Assembly (NCBI RefSeq): GCF_043555985.1
Contig: NZ_JBIGIC010000004.1
Coordinates: forward strand, 1-64,000
Direction: 5' to 3'
Source: Pelomonas candidula
Lineage (GTDB): Bacteria > Pseudomonadota > Gammaproteobacteria > Burkholderiales > Burkholderiaceae_C
Length of the DNA: 64,000 bases
Shown here piece after piece: positions 16,719 through 25,112 of this stretch. The translations under genes were made by a program, and so were the position numbers. The stretch's first letter is position 1. Each line of letters opens with the position of its first letter. The notes beneath the pieces were generated by a model. The model saw nothing but the letters and a program-made list of their open reading frames with translations, ran no database searches and had not been told where the DNA came from.

Positions 16719-18148
16719 GGATGTTGGGCTCGGTTCATGAACGAGGGTTTCAGCAGTCGCCACGCCAGTAGGCTCCATACTGCGCCTATCCCCAGGCAGG
16801 CCAGCAGCGGCACACTGCGCTGGCTCAGGTCTAGCCAGGTCTGGCTGGCATAGGCCAGGGCTGCACAGGCCGCCATGGTCGCGGTGGCAGGCAGCAACCT
16901 CGGGAAATCGATCGTCATGTGGGCATCTCCCGCATAGGTGACGCCGTAGAGAAAGGCCACGATAGACAGCCCCCCCAGGAACACTGCCAACGGTGCGGCT
17001 GCCATGCCTATGGTGTGCGCAAGTGCGTAGAACGCGGCGTAGGTGGCCAGAGCTCCCAGGATATTGGGCACGATCAACGCGCGGGTCGCCATGTGGCGAT
17101 GCGCGTTCAGGCCGATCATGCCGACCATCATCCGTGCCCATTCGGCCAGCGCACCCAGCACTACAAAGTCGGACACGCCGTGGAAGGCCGGCCCCAGCAT
17201 CACGCGCGGCAGACTGGGCGCGGCGGCGATCAGCGCTGTGACGGCAAGCAGCGACGCGGGGATCAGTACCGACGCGTAGGTGGCCCATGCCCGGTCGCGC
17301 CGCAGCGGATCCTCTGCATTGACGTCGCGATAGAACTGAGGCTGGAACCAAGTGGTGAGGATAGTCTCCGCGGCGGACATGAGTGAAGCCGCCAGCCCAT
17401 AGCCAGCGGCATACAGTCCGAGCTGGGCGAGGCCGAATCTCTCCGCCAGAAGGAAGCGGTAGCCCTGCATGTGGGCCCATTGAAGCAGCACCGCGATCGC
17501 AATTGGCCCGCAGAACTTGGCCATCTGTCGCAACTTGTCTGCGGTCAGCGGTGACGGTTCGTGCGTTTTCGCAGTACGTGCGCCGAAGAACACGCGGTAG
17601 CTGACCAACGAGAAGAGCACCTGCGCCAGCAAGATGCCGGTGAGCCAGTGCTCTGCGCTTTGGCCGGTGAAGTGGATCAGCAAGACGGAGGCGACCAGGC
17701 CGGTAACGAGAGTCCCGAGCGTCAAGGCGATAAAGGCGCGCGGCCGTCCGACCATGTTGAGCGACGGCACCAGCGTTTGCACCATGGTGCTGAAGAATAT
17801 TGATCCGCAGATCAGGATTGCAGCCCATGTCAGCGAGGCCCCGCCGATGTCCACTCCTAGCCGGGCGGCCACCCACAGCGCGCCGCTTGCGAAGAGGCAG
17901 ACGCCTGCGAGATATACCAGGTAAAGGTGGAAACGCACCCGCGCGACGCCCTGCTGCACCCATGCGTGCAGTCGGCGGTTGAAGAACATGCCGACCGGAT
18001 TGACCAGGAACAGGGCGAACAGCGCAGTCGCAGTCGTGATGAGCGCCACGCGCCCCATGTCCGCAGGAGACAGCAACTGCGTCATGATGCGCACACTCGC
18101 GAACATCAGCGCAAACTGGACCAGGCGTCCGATCAAAGTGATCAGCAT
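16715..18148 (-). CDS. wzx: Polysaccharide flippase (Wzx-like)
   Basis: The 477-residue protein has about 12-14 hydrophobic helices beginning MLITLIGRLVQFALMFASVR and the early MTQLLSPADMGRVAL segment common in Wzx/RfbX-like oligosaccharide flippases. It would move the undecaprenyl-linked unit of the second glycan to the periplasm. The ATG at 18148, 8 nt after the GT2 stop, is preferred over an upstream in-frame start at 18331 that would lie inside GT2. Sequence similarity to the first flippase (1824-3029) looks low, which supports two distinct export routes. Confidence 0.84.
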   Translation of the reverse strand: MLITLIGRLVQFALMFASVRIMTQLLSPADMGRVALITTATALFALFLVNPVGMFFNRRLHAWVQQGVARVRFHLYLVYLAGVCLFASGALWVAARLGVDIGGASLTWAAILICGSIFFSTMVQTLVPSLNMVGRPRAFIALTLGTLVTGLVASVLLIHFTGQSAEHWLTGILLAQVLFSLVSYRVFFGARTAKTHEPSPLTADKLRQMAKFCGPIAIAVLLQWAHMQGYRFLLAERFGLAQLGLYAAGYGLAASLMSAAETILTTWFQPQFYRDVNAEDPLRRDRAWATYASVLIPASLLAVTALIAAAPSLPRVMLGPAFHGVSDFVVLGALAEWARMMVGMIGLNAHRHMATRALIVPNILGALATYAAFYALAHTIGMAAAPLAVFLGGLSIVAFLYGVTYAGDAHMTIDFPRLLPATATMAACAALAYASQTWLDLSQRSVPLLACLGIGAVWSLLAWRLLKPSFMNRAQHP

Positions 18149-18156
18149 GGCGATGT

Positions 18157-19098
18157 TCAGTTCGCGCGTGTTAGCTGCTGGCGCACCAGTCTCCTCAGCT
18201 TGGCGGCGGAGCGCTGCCAAAGCGTCGGGCGGGTTAGGGCATAGGCCACGGAGCGCGTTAGCAGGAAGCGCTGGACTACGCGCCGGCGCCAAGGCTGTGC
18301 CTGCCTCGCCTCGCCACTGCATCGCCACCAATTCATCCAGTAACGATAGCGATACTGTTCGATCAAGGGTGAGCAGCGCTCGACCCGTGTCGTCGCATAG
18401 ACGTACCGCAGGAGCCTCAACCGCTGCCCGACGGCTTCAGTGGCGCTGTCGTTGTGGTCGTGAATTCGATAGCGCATCAGCGGCTCGGCGAGCCAGAGCA
18501 TCGGGCCGCGACGCAGTACCTTCAGAAGAAAGGAGACGTCTGAATACTTGCCGCCATGGCTCGGATCAAGGTACAGATCCTGAATCGCAGTTCGGCGGTA
18601 CATATAGCCGGGAAAAGGGGCAGGGCCCTCGGGAGAGAGCGAGAAGTACTCGCGCAACAAGTCCTCAGGCGCGCGCAGCCTCAGGTCTCCGCGTTCGCTA
18701 GGGGCGAAACGCTCCTGCGTAGGCAGGTTCCCGCGCAGGATAGTGGCGTTGCAGCAAACGGCAGCTAGGGATGGATCGGCTTCTAGACGACTTCGTAGCG
18801 TCTGGACATAGTTGTTCAGCAAAACGTCGTCGTCATGGAACATGACCACGAACTCGACGTCAGCCTCGTCGATTACCGTACGGAAATGATCGAAGGGCCC
18901 GAGCGCGGGGACGCGGCGAACACAGTAGACATGAGGGAATTCCTCCGCCAACATGCGCGCGACATCTTCCCGTTCGGAGTTGTCCGAGACGATAACCTCA
19001 ATGTCATCGCCCACTTGCGCAAGCGCAGAGCGCAACGTCTCCCGCAGATAGGCAGGGCGATCGCGCGAGAGGATGAAGAGCTGCAGACGGCTAGCCAT
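18157..19098 (-). CDS. Glycosyltransferase, GT2 family (GT-A fold)
   Basis: The 313-residue enzyme begins MASRLQLFILSRDRPAYLRE, then has VSDNSEREDV near residue 38 and a metal-binding DxD-type motif in MFHDDDVLLNNY near residue 88. Further on, PFPGYMYRRTAI and a Tyr/Trp-rich C-terminal helix resemble GT2 rhamnosyl- and other inverting transferases. It acts in the cytoplasm on the lipid-linked oligosaccharide. The ATG at 19098 lies 16 nt after the transketolase C subunit stop. Its position right after the transketolase pair suggests it could be the transferase for that pathway's product, but this is only contextual. Confidence 0.88.
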   Translation of the reverse strand: MASRLQLFILSRDRPAYLRETLRSALAQVGDDIEVIVSDNSEREDVARMLAEEFPHVYCVRRVPALGPFDHFRTVIDEADVEFVVMFHDDDVLLNNYVQTLRSRLEADPSLAAVCCNATILRGNLPTQERFAPSERGDLRLRAPEDLLREYFSLSPEGPAPFPGYMYRRTAIQDLYLDPSHGGKYSDVSFLLKVLRRGPMLWLAEPLMRYRIHDHNDSATEAVGQRLRLLRYVYATTRVERCSPLIEQYRYRYWMNWWRCSGEARQAQPWRRRVVQRFLLTRSVAYALTRPTLWQRSAAKLRRLVRQQLTRAN

Positions 19099-19114
19099 TC
19101 TGTAACGCCCCGGC

Positions 19115-19996
19115 TCAGGGGACGATGCCGCCAATGCGATTGAGTGTTGCCTGCGAGCCCACCGTACCGCATACGACATGATTCAGCGCAATAGGGCGAA
19201 TTCGGCAGCTGATACCAGTGTTCATTGCCTGTGACTCCAGTAGCCAGGACCCGAAGCCGCCGTCCTCGAGATGATCCTCCACTGTGACGATGTCGTCGTA
19301 GTCGGCGAGTAACGCTGCCTGAGAAGCCTTGCTCGCCATTGACCACAGGGGCATGGAGTACACGGAGCGGGCGGCGTGCTCCTCGGTTTGGACCCAGTCC
19401 ATAGCGATCTGCAAACCCGCGCCGGTGCTGAGCAGCACAGACCTCCCTGTGCCATCACGCAGTTTTAGCCAGCGTCCCGGCGCCACGTCGGGTGGTGCAG
19501 CATGAAAGTTGGGTTCGCCAGCCTTGCCGAGTCGCAGGTACGACGGGCCGGGATGTTCGACCAAGTAGCGCATGCAAGCTCTGACCTCCATCGGATCACC
19601 TGGTGCCGCGATCAACATCCCGGGCAGCGTGCGCATCAATGCATAGTCCTGCACCGCGTGGTGCGAGTAGCCCAGCGCCCCGTAGGCCAAGCCGCCTCCG
19701 ACCGACACCACGGTGACCGGCAAACGGTGATATGCGACATCGTTGCGAATTTGCTCCGCGCAGCGGAATGTCGGGAAATTGGCGATCGAGTAAGTGAAGA
19801 CGTGGTATCCCTCGGATGCCATTCCCGCCGCTAGGCCGGTCATGTTCTGTTCAGCAACGCCGGCGTTAATGAAGCGATCTGGGAACTCGTCGGCGAAGGG
19901 TTCAATGACGGAGTAGCCGAGGTCGCCGACGATCAGTGCGATCTGAGGGTGTTGGCGAGCTAGGCTGACCAACTCCTGGATGAAGGCGTTACGCAT
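19115..19996 (-). CDS. Transketolase, C-terminal subunit (split transketolase)
   Basis: The 293-residue subunit contains the pyrimidine-binding domain of thiamine-diphosphate enzymes, with the cofactor-activating Glu at E49 in FINAGVAEQNMTGLAAG, followed by the transketolase C-terminal domain. With the adjacent N-subunit it should form a heterotetrameric transketolase-like enzyme moving a two-carbon ketol group. Starts overlap by 8 nt (start 19996, upstream stop 19989), so the two are co-translated. Being inside an O-antigen operon next to ddhABCD and an SDR, it is unlikely to be the housekeeping enzyme. A role in extending a 4-keto-3,6-dideoxy sugar is proposed by analogy with YerE and is not shown. 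Confidence 0.88.
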   Translation of the reverse strand: MRNAFIQELVSLARQHPQIALIVGDLGYSVIEPFADEFPDRFINAGVAEQNMTGLAAGMASEGYHVFTYSIANFPTFRCAEQIRNDVAYHRLPVTVVSVGGGLAYGALGYSHHAVQDYALMRTLPGMLIAAPGDPMEVRACMRYLVEHPGPSYLRLGKAGEPNFHAAPPDVAPGRWLKLRDGTGRSVLLSTGAGLQIAMDWVQTEEHAARSVYSMPLWSMASKASQAALLADYDDIVTVEDHLEDGGFGSWLLESQAMNTGISCRIRPIALNHVVCGTVGSQATLNRIGGIVP

Positions 19997-20807
19997 GGTT
20001 CAGTTCTTCCAATGCCTGAGCGAGTTGATCGTGCGACGGTGATTTGTAGTGCCAGTCGACGCTGTTCTCCATGAAGCTCACGCCCTTGCCTTTGGTCGTG
20101 TGAGCGATGAGGAATGAAGGCTTGCCCCTTTCCCAAGGGGCGCCGCCCAGCAGGGCCGTCAAGCCGGTATGGTCGTGGCCTTCAACTTCGCGAACAGACC
20201 AGCCGAAAGCACGGGCCTTGTCTGCCAGTGGCTCGATGCGTAGCGTCTTGTCGACGGTCGTGAGGCTCTGCAGCTTGTTGTAGTCGACGATGGCGACAAG
20301 GTTGTCGAGCTGATGGTGGGCGGCGAACATCATGGCCTCCCAGTTAGAACCCTCTCCCAGTTCCCCGTCGCTGAGCAGTACAAAGGTCCGCCACGTCTGC
20401 TTGGAGCGGCTGGCCGCCAGGGCCTTGCCGGTCCCAAATGGGAGGCCGTGGCCCAGAGAGCCAGTAGAGAACTCTACGCCGGCCACCTTGTGGCTGACGT
20501 GGTTCATCAGCACCGAATGATCCTGGCCATACTTCAGCAGGTCATCGGTCGGGAAAAAGCCGGTTTCCGCGAGCGCCGCGTAGACCGCGACGCAGGCGTG
20601 GCCCTTGCTCAAGATGAAACGATCTCGTTGCGCCGCAGTCGGCTGTTTCGGATCGAGGTGCAAGACCTGGCCGTAGAGGACTGCGACGATGTCGCAGATG
20701 GACAGGGCCGACCCGATGTGCGAGGCCTTGGCCCGATGCACCATGTGGAGCGCCTGGATGCGCATGCGACGGGCCAAATCTTGGCTGTCGATGTGAAGGC
20801 TGTTCAT
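19989..20807 (-). CDS. Transketolase, N-terminal subunit (split transketolase)
   Basis: The 272-residue subunit holds the diphosphate-binding domain: conserved His at H30 (KASHIGSALS), H70 (SKGHA) and H120 (SLGHGLPFG), and the SDGELGEGSNWEA block (146-158) ending near N178 that binds Mg and the ThDP diphosphate. The length matches the N-terminal halves of split bacterial transketolases. It starts one base after the SDR stop and overlaps the C subunit gene. The surrounding sugar-nucleotide genes suggest a dedicated, non-pentose-phosphate substrate. All cofactor residues I can recognise are present, so it should be active. Confidence 0.9.
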   Translation of the reverse strand: MNSLHIDSQDLARRMRIQALHMVHRAKASHIGSALSICDIVAVLYGQVLHLDPKQPTAAQRDRFILSKGHACVAVYAALAETGFFPTDDLLKYGQDHSVLMNHVSHKVAGVEFSTGSLGHGLPFGTGKALAASRSKQTWRTFVLLSDGELGEGSNWEAMMFAAHHQLDNLVAIVDYNKLQSLTTVDKTLRIEPLADKARAFGWSVREVEGHDHTGLTALLGGAPWERGKPSFLIAHTTKGKGVSFMENSVDWHYKSPSHDQLAQALEELNHA

Positions 20808-20808
20808 G

Positions 20809-21876
20809 TCAGTTCCGGGAAGAGGTGCCGGCCCAACGGGCCGTGCGGAGGATGGCGTCGTCCAGGCCGACCGTAGGGCTCAAGCCTAGTTCGGCGGCGA
20901 TGCGGTCTACCGAGGGCACGTAGGCCTGCGGCGCGGCGCCAAGCGGCGGCGTCTGGGCGATGCGCACTTCGCCAGTCCCGCCGAGTACGCGGTTGACGCG
21001 ATGGGCGAGGTCGCCGATCGAGAGGGCCTCAGCACCACCGACGTTGTAGGCGCGGCCGCTCGGTGCGTCGAAAAGCATGACCCACAGCCAGTGCGCAAGA
21101 TCTGCTGCGTACAGGTAGCTGCGCAGTGGCGTGCCGTCGCCTTGTATGCGGATGTCTTCGCCGCACAACGCGGCACCGATGAAATTGCCGATCGCGAAAT
21201 GCTTGTCGAGCGGCAGGTGAGGGCCGACGAACGCGAAGCAGCGGGCGATGGCCACTTCGAGGCCGGGCCGCGCCGCTGCAGCCATCGTGCAGAGCAGTTC
21301 GCTGACGCGTTTGCCCTCGCCATAGGCGGAGGTGGGTGCCAATGGATCGGGCGCTCCGCTCCAATCCTCGGGAATGGCGCCGAGCTCGGGTGGTGTCCGG
21401 CCGTAGACGGCGCCCGAGCTCAGCGACAGCACGCGGCGCGGTGCGGTGCCGCCCGACGCCATCGCGTCGAGCACGCAGCGCGTGCCAGCGGTGCAGGTGT
21501 CCAGGATCTCCTGCGGCGGGCTGGTAGCCACGACATCCGTCGCGGCATGGATGGCGAACGCGCAATCACCAGCGGCTGCAGGCGAGAGTTCCCGCACATC
21601 GCCGGCGAGCCATTCAATCTCGTTGGCCCCGTGCAGTCCGGGGAACTCCCGAAGGAAGGACTCCGGCCGGCGACTCAGCACCACGACGCGGGCAGACAGG
21701 CCCAGCCGTTGGTTGGCGTGCAGGAAACTTGCCAGCAGCCACTTGCCGATGAAGCCGGTGCCGCCGGTCAACAGCAGGCGCTGGCCGCGCAGGCGCTCCC
21801 AACGAGCACCGACCGCATCGACGATGCGATCCAGGTCTTCAGCTGGCAGCCGCAGCAGGGAAGGGGCGCTGTACAT
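20809..21876 (-). CDS. NAD(P)-dependent sugar epimerase/reductase (extended SDR)
   Basis: The 355-residue extended SDR has the dinucleotide motif LLLTGGTGFIGKWLL near residue 31, a DVRELSP cofactor contact, an LSLSSGAVYG strand with the active-site Ser, and the YGEGK catalytic Tyr/Lys near residue 180. It follows ddhC by 2 nt and precedes the transketolase pair by 1 nt. It could reduce the 4-keto group of the CDP-3,6-dideoxyhexulose (as paratose or abequose synthases do), epimerise it (as tyvelose epimerase does), or reduce a side chain added by the transketolase. I cannot decide among these from sequence. I reject the longer frame to 22302 because it runs inside ddhC. Confidence 0.85.
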   Translation of the reverse strand: MYSAPSLLRLPAEDLDRIVDAVGARWERLRGQRLLLTGGTGFIGKWLLASFLHANQRLGLSARVVVLSRRPESFLREFPGLHGANEIEWLAGDVRELSPAAAGDCAFAIHAATDVVATSPPQEILDTCTAGTRCVLDAMASGGTAPRRVLSLSSGAVYGRTPPELGAIPEDWSGAPDPLAPTSAYGEGKRVSELLCTMAAAARPGLEVAIARCFAFVGPHLPLDKHFAIGNFIGAALCGEDIRIQGDGTPLRSYLYAADLAHWLWVMLFDAPSGRAYNVGGAEALSIGDLAHRVNRVLGGTGEVRIAQTPPLGAAPQAYVPSVDRIAAELGLSPTVGLDDAILRTARWAGTSSRN

Positions 21877-21878
21877 GT

Positions 21879-23231
21879 TCAGAAGTTGACGCCGAAGAAC
21901 TCTTCCAGCTTGTCCGCGATGTAGTCCAGCTGCGCCTGACCCAGAGCCGGGAAAGTGCCGAGCCAGAAGGTCTGGTTCATCACGATGTCGGTGTTGGTCA
22001 GCTCGCCGCTGACGCGGTAGTTGCGGCCGGCCATGTAGGGCTGCTTGGTCAGGTTGCCGGCGAACAGCAGGCGGGTGCCGATCTTGTTGTCTTCGAGGAA
22101 GTTGATCAGGTCGGCGCGCTTCACGCCGGCGCTGTCTTTCACGATGAGCGGGAAGCCGAACCACGACGGTTCGCTGTTGGGTGTGGCTTCGGGTAGGTGC
22201 AGGAAGTCGGCCACGCTGACCAACTTCGCCTTCAGGTAGGCGAAGTTGGCGCGGCGCTTGGCGATGAACTCCTCGACGCGGTCCATCTGCGCCAGCGCGC
22301 AAGCGGCTTGCATGTCGGAGATCTTCAGGTTGTAGCCGAGGTGGCTGTAGGTGTACTTGTGGTCGTAGCCGTCAGGCAGGTCGCCGCCGAGCTCCTTCTT
22401 GGTCCAGCAGAAGCGTTTGTCGCATGTGTTGTCCTTGCCGGGCGGGCAGTAGCAGTCGCGACCCCAGTCGCGGAAGGACTCGGCAATCAACTTGAGTTCG
22501 GCGTTATTGGTGAAGACCGCGCCGCCTTCCCCCATGGTGATGTGATGGGCTGGGTAGAAGCTCAGCGTGGCGATGTCGCCAAAGGTGCCAACCAATTGGC
22601 CGTTGTAGGTCGCGCCAAGTGCGTCGCAGCAGTCCTCGACCAGCCAGAGGTTGTACTTCTTGCACAGCGCCGTCACCACGTCCAGATTGAACGGGTTGCC
22701 CAGGCTGTGGGCCAGCATGATGGCCTTGGTCTTGGGCGTGATCGCTGCTTCGATCTTGCTGGCGTCGATGTTGTGCGTGGCGAGGTCAACGTCGACGAAA
22801 ACCGGCACTGCGCCGAATTGGATGATCGGGTTGACCGTGGTGGGAAAGCCGGCGGCAACGCCAATGACTTCGTCGCCCTGCTTGATGGCGCGTTCGCCCA
22901 GCTTGGGACTGGTCAGCGTGGAGAACGCCACCAGGTTGGCCGACGAGCCGGAGTTCACCGTGATCAGGTACTTAACGCCAAGGAACTGCGCCAGGCGCTG
23001 CTCGAACATCGCGTTGAAGCGGCCCGTGGTCAGCCAGCCGTCCAGCGACGCGTCCACCATCATCTTCAGCTCGCCGGCGCCGATGACCTTGCCCGACACC
23101 GGCACGGCGGTTTGGCCAGGTACGAAAGGCTTGGGAGCGTAGGCGATGTCGGCGTATTGCTGGACCAGTTCGCTGATCTGGCTGCGCAGTTTGTCAAGCT
23201 GCGGCTGGAAGTTGACGGTGGTGGTGCTCAT
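21879..23231 (-). CDS. ddhC: CDP-4-keto-6-deoxyglucose 3-dehydrase (E1, DdhC/RfbH)
   Basis: This 450-residue iron-sulfur enzyme of aminotransferase fold removes the C3 hydroxyl of CDP-4-keto-6-deoxyglucose using PMP and one [2Fe-2S] cluster, with electrons from DdhD. The usual PLP Lys is replaced by His (H229 in YPAHHITMGEGG). The four Cys form the exact spacing C202-X57-C260-X-C262-X7-C270 known for E1 of Yersinia. The start at 23231 overlaps the ddhB stop by four bases (ATGA); an upstream in-frame start at 23357 is inside ddhB. This gene fixes the pathway identity: CDP-3,6-dideoxy-4-hexulose synthesis. Confidence 0.95.
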   Translation of the reverse strand: MSTTTVNFQPQLDKLRSQISELVQQYADIAYAPKPFVPGQTAVPVSGKVIGAGELKMMVDASLDGWLTTGRFNAMFEQRLAQFLGVKYLITVNSGSSANLVAFSTLTSPKLGERAIKQGDEVIGVAAGFPTTVNPIIQFGAVPVFVDVDLATHNIDASKIEAAITPKTKAIMLAHSLGNPFNLDVVTALCKKYNLWLVEDCCDALGATYNGQLVGTFGDIATLSFYPAHHITMGEGGAVFTNNAELKLIAESFRDWGRDCYCPPGKDNTCDKRFCWTKKELGGDLPDGYDHKYTYSHLGYNLKISDMQAACALAQMDRVEEFIAKRRANFAYLKAKLVSVADFLHLPEATPNSEPSWFGFPLIVKDSAGVKRADLINFLEDNKIGTRLLFAGNLTKQPYMAGRNYRVSGELTNTDIVMNQTFWLGTFPALGQAQLDYIADKLEEFFGVNF

Positions 23232-24301
23232 ACGTCGGATTGATATTGAGAGATTTGGTTCAGGCAAAGGGCGCGCATGTCCTGACCGGCCAGCCAGGCT
23301 TGGTGCCATTCGGTGATGCGGGTCAGAGCGGTCTCGAGCGACCAGCGCGGGGCCCATTGCAGGCGCTGGCGCGCCTTGGAGATGTCCAGCTTCAGGAAGC
23401 TGGCTTCATGAGGGTGGTCGCCTGGCTGCAGGGTCCAGCTCGCGCCATCGCCCCAGGTGTCGCACAGGTGCTCGACGATCCATTGCACCGGGCGCGCGTC
23501 TTCGTCGCGCGGGCCGAAGTTCCAGCCTTCGGCGTCCGCCTGGCCTTGCGTATATAGGCGCTCGGCCAGCAGCAGATAGCCAGACAGCGGTTCCAGCACG
23601 TGCTGCCAAGGACGGATGGCGTGAGGGTTGCGGATGAGTACCGGCTCCCGCTTCTGCAGGGCACGTAGGATGTCAGGGATCAGTCGGTCCTGCGCCCAGT
23701 CGCCTCCGCCGATGACATTGCCGGCGCGCGCCGTGGCCATCGCGATACCGGCCTCCTTCAGGAAAGACTTGCGATAGGCCGAACTGACCAGTTCAGCGCA
23801 TCCCTTGCTGTTGGAATACGGGTCGTGCCCACCCATCGGCTCGTCTTCACGATAGCCCCAGACCCATTCGCGGTTCTCGTAGCACTTGTCTGTCGTGATG
23901 TTGACGATGGCCTTGACCGAGCCGGCATGGCGGGCGGCCTCAAGCACATGTGCCGTGCCCATCACGTTGGTCGCGTAGGTCTCGACTGGTTGGTGGTAAG
24001 ACAGGCGTACGAGCGGCTGTGCCGCCATGTGGATGACGATCTCTGGTTTGAATTCGCCCATCTGCTCCTTCACCGCAGCGAAGTCGCGGATGTCGACGAT
24101 GCGGTGGTCCATGCCGACGGCAACGCGGGCCACATCGAATAGCGCGGGCTCGGTAGGCGGCGTCAGCGACAGGCCGTGCAGCCGTGCGCCCATGGATTGC
24201 AGCCACAGGCTCAGCCAGCTGCCCTTGAAGCCGGTGTGGCCGGTCAACAGGACGCGCTTGCCGTGCCAGAAGGTCGGATCGATTTGAGCGATGCGCGTCA
24301 T
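23228..24301 (-). CDS. ddhB: CDP-glucose 4,6-dehydratase (DdhB/RfbG)
   Basis: The 357-residue SDR begins with FWHGKRVLLTGHTGFKGSWL, the RfbG-type Rossmann motif with its distinctive HTGFKG loop. It continues through HMAAQPLVRLSYHQPVET, where substrate binding is expected, and the DPYSNSKGCAE block, where the Tyr/Lys pair of YSNSK is catalytic. It turns CDP-D-glucose into CDP-4-keto-6-deoxy-D-glucose with internal NAD recycling. The ATG at 24301 overlaps the ddhA stop by four bases. Gene order ddhA-ddhB-ddhC is the same as in classical Salmonella and Yersinia O-antigen clusters. Confidence 0.95.
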   Translation of the reverse strand: MTRIAQIDPTFWHGKRVLLTGHTGFKGSWLSLWLQSMGARLHGLSLTPPTEPALFDVARVAVGMDHRIVDIRDFAAVKEQMGEFKPEIVIHMAAQPLVRLSYHQPVETYATNVMGTAHVLEAARHAGSVKAIVNITTDKCYENREWVWGYREDEPMGGHDPYSNSKGCAELVSSAYRKSFLKEAGIAMATARAGNVIGGGDWAQDRLIPDILRALQKREPVLIRNPHAIRPWQHVLEPLSGYLLLAERLYTQGQADAEGWNFGPRDEDARPVQWIVEHLCDTWGDGASWTLQPGDHPHEASFLKLDISKARQRLQWAPRWSLETALTRITEWHQAWLAGQDMRALCLNQISQYQSDV

Positions 24302-25071
24302 TTCCAGGTCTTCCAGGGGGCCTTGCCTGAGGCCCACAGCTCTTCGAGGTAGGTCTTGTCGCGCAACGTGTCCATCGGCTGCCAGAAACCGTGATGTTCG
24401 TAAGCCATCAATTGACCGTCGGCAGCGAGACGCTGCAATGGCTGTTGCTCCCATACGGTGGTGTCGTCTTCTAGATAGTCCAGAACCCGCGGCGACAGCA
24501 CGAAAAAGCCTCCGTTGATCATGGCGCCGTCACCCTTCGGCTTTTCCATGAACTGCTTGATCTGATGACCCTGGATGTCTAGCGCCCCGAAGCGGCCAGG
24601 CGGGAAGGTGGCGGTCAGCGTCGCGGCCTTGCCGTGCTGCCGGTGGAAGGCGATGGACGCGCCGATATCGATGTCGCTGACCCCGTCGCCGTAGGTGAAG
24701 CAGAAGGCCTCTTCATCGCGGACGTAATCGGCTACCCGGCTCAGGCGGCCGCCTGTCATAGACTCGTCGCCGGTGTCTACCAGCGTGACGTTCCACGGGT
24801 CGGCACGCTTGTGGTGCACTTCCATGCGGTTGTTGCGCATGTCGAAGGTGACGTCGGACATGTGCAGGAAGTAGTTGGCGAAGTACTCTTTGATGACATA
24901 GCCCTTGTAGCCGCAGCAGATCACAAAGTCGTTCACGCCGTGGTGCGAGTACATCTTCAGGATGTGCCACAGGATGGGCTTGCCGCCGATCTCGACCATC
25001 GGCTTGGGCCGGGTGGAAGTCTCTTCGCTGAGCCGGGTGCCCAGTCCGCCGGCCAGAATCACTGCTTTCAT
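24298..25071 (-). CDS. ddhA: Glucose-1-phosphate cytidylyltransferase (DdhA/RfbF)
   Basis: The 257-residue nucleotidyltransferase begins MKAVILAGGLGTRLSEETS and has KPMVEIGGKPILWHILK, the standard NTP-transferase signature with the RfbF-specific RPKPMVEIG stretch. FTYGDGVSDIDI near residue 127 supplies the metal-binding Asp. It makes CDP-glucose from CTP and glucose-1-phosphate, the entry step for CDP-3,6-dideoxyhexoses. It is separated from ddhD by 41 bp containing a short hairpin-like repeat (AGTCG...CGACT) and overlaps ddhB by four bases. Length and motifs are complete. Confidence 0.96.
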   Translation of the reverse strand: MKAVILAGGLGTRLSEETSTRPKPMVEIGGKPILWHILKMYSHHGVNDFVICCGYKGYVIKEYFANYFLHMSDVTFDMRNNRMEVHHKRADPWNVTLVDTGDESMTGGRLSRVADYVRDEEAFCFTYGDGVSDIDIGASIAFHRQHGKAATLTATFPPGRFGALDIQGHQIKQFMEKPKGDGAMINGGFFVLSPRVLDYLEDDTTVWEQQPLQRLAADGQLMAYEHHGFWQPMDTLRDKTYLEELWASGKAPWKTWK

Positions 25072-25112
25072 TGAATGGTCCTATCGGATTGGTGAGTCGG
25101 AAAATTCGACTT

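Noticed and set aside
15666..17963. A 765-codon frame that could make a fusion of a flippase-region segment and the CgeB-like GT
   Set aside because: The first 415 codons lie out of frame inside the flippase gene and show no domain. The ATG at 16718 with a 4-nt overlap is the natural start.
21879..23231. Reading DdhC as an ordinary DegT aminotransferase
   Set aside because: The PLP Lys is replaced by His and the four-Cys spacing of E1 is exact, so it is the dehydrase.
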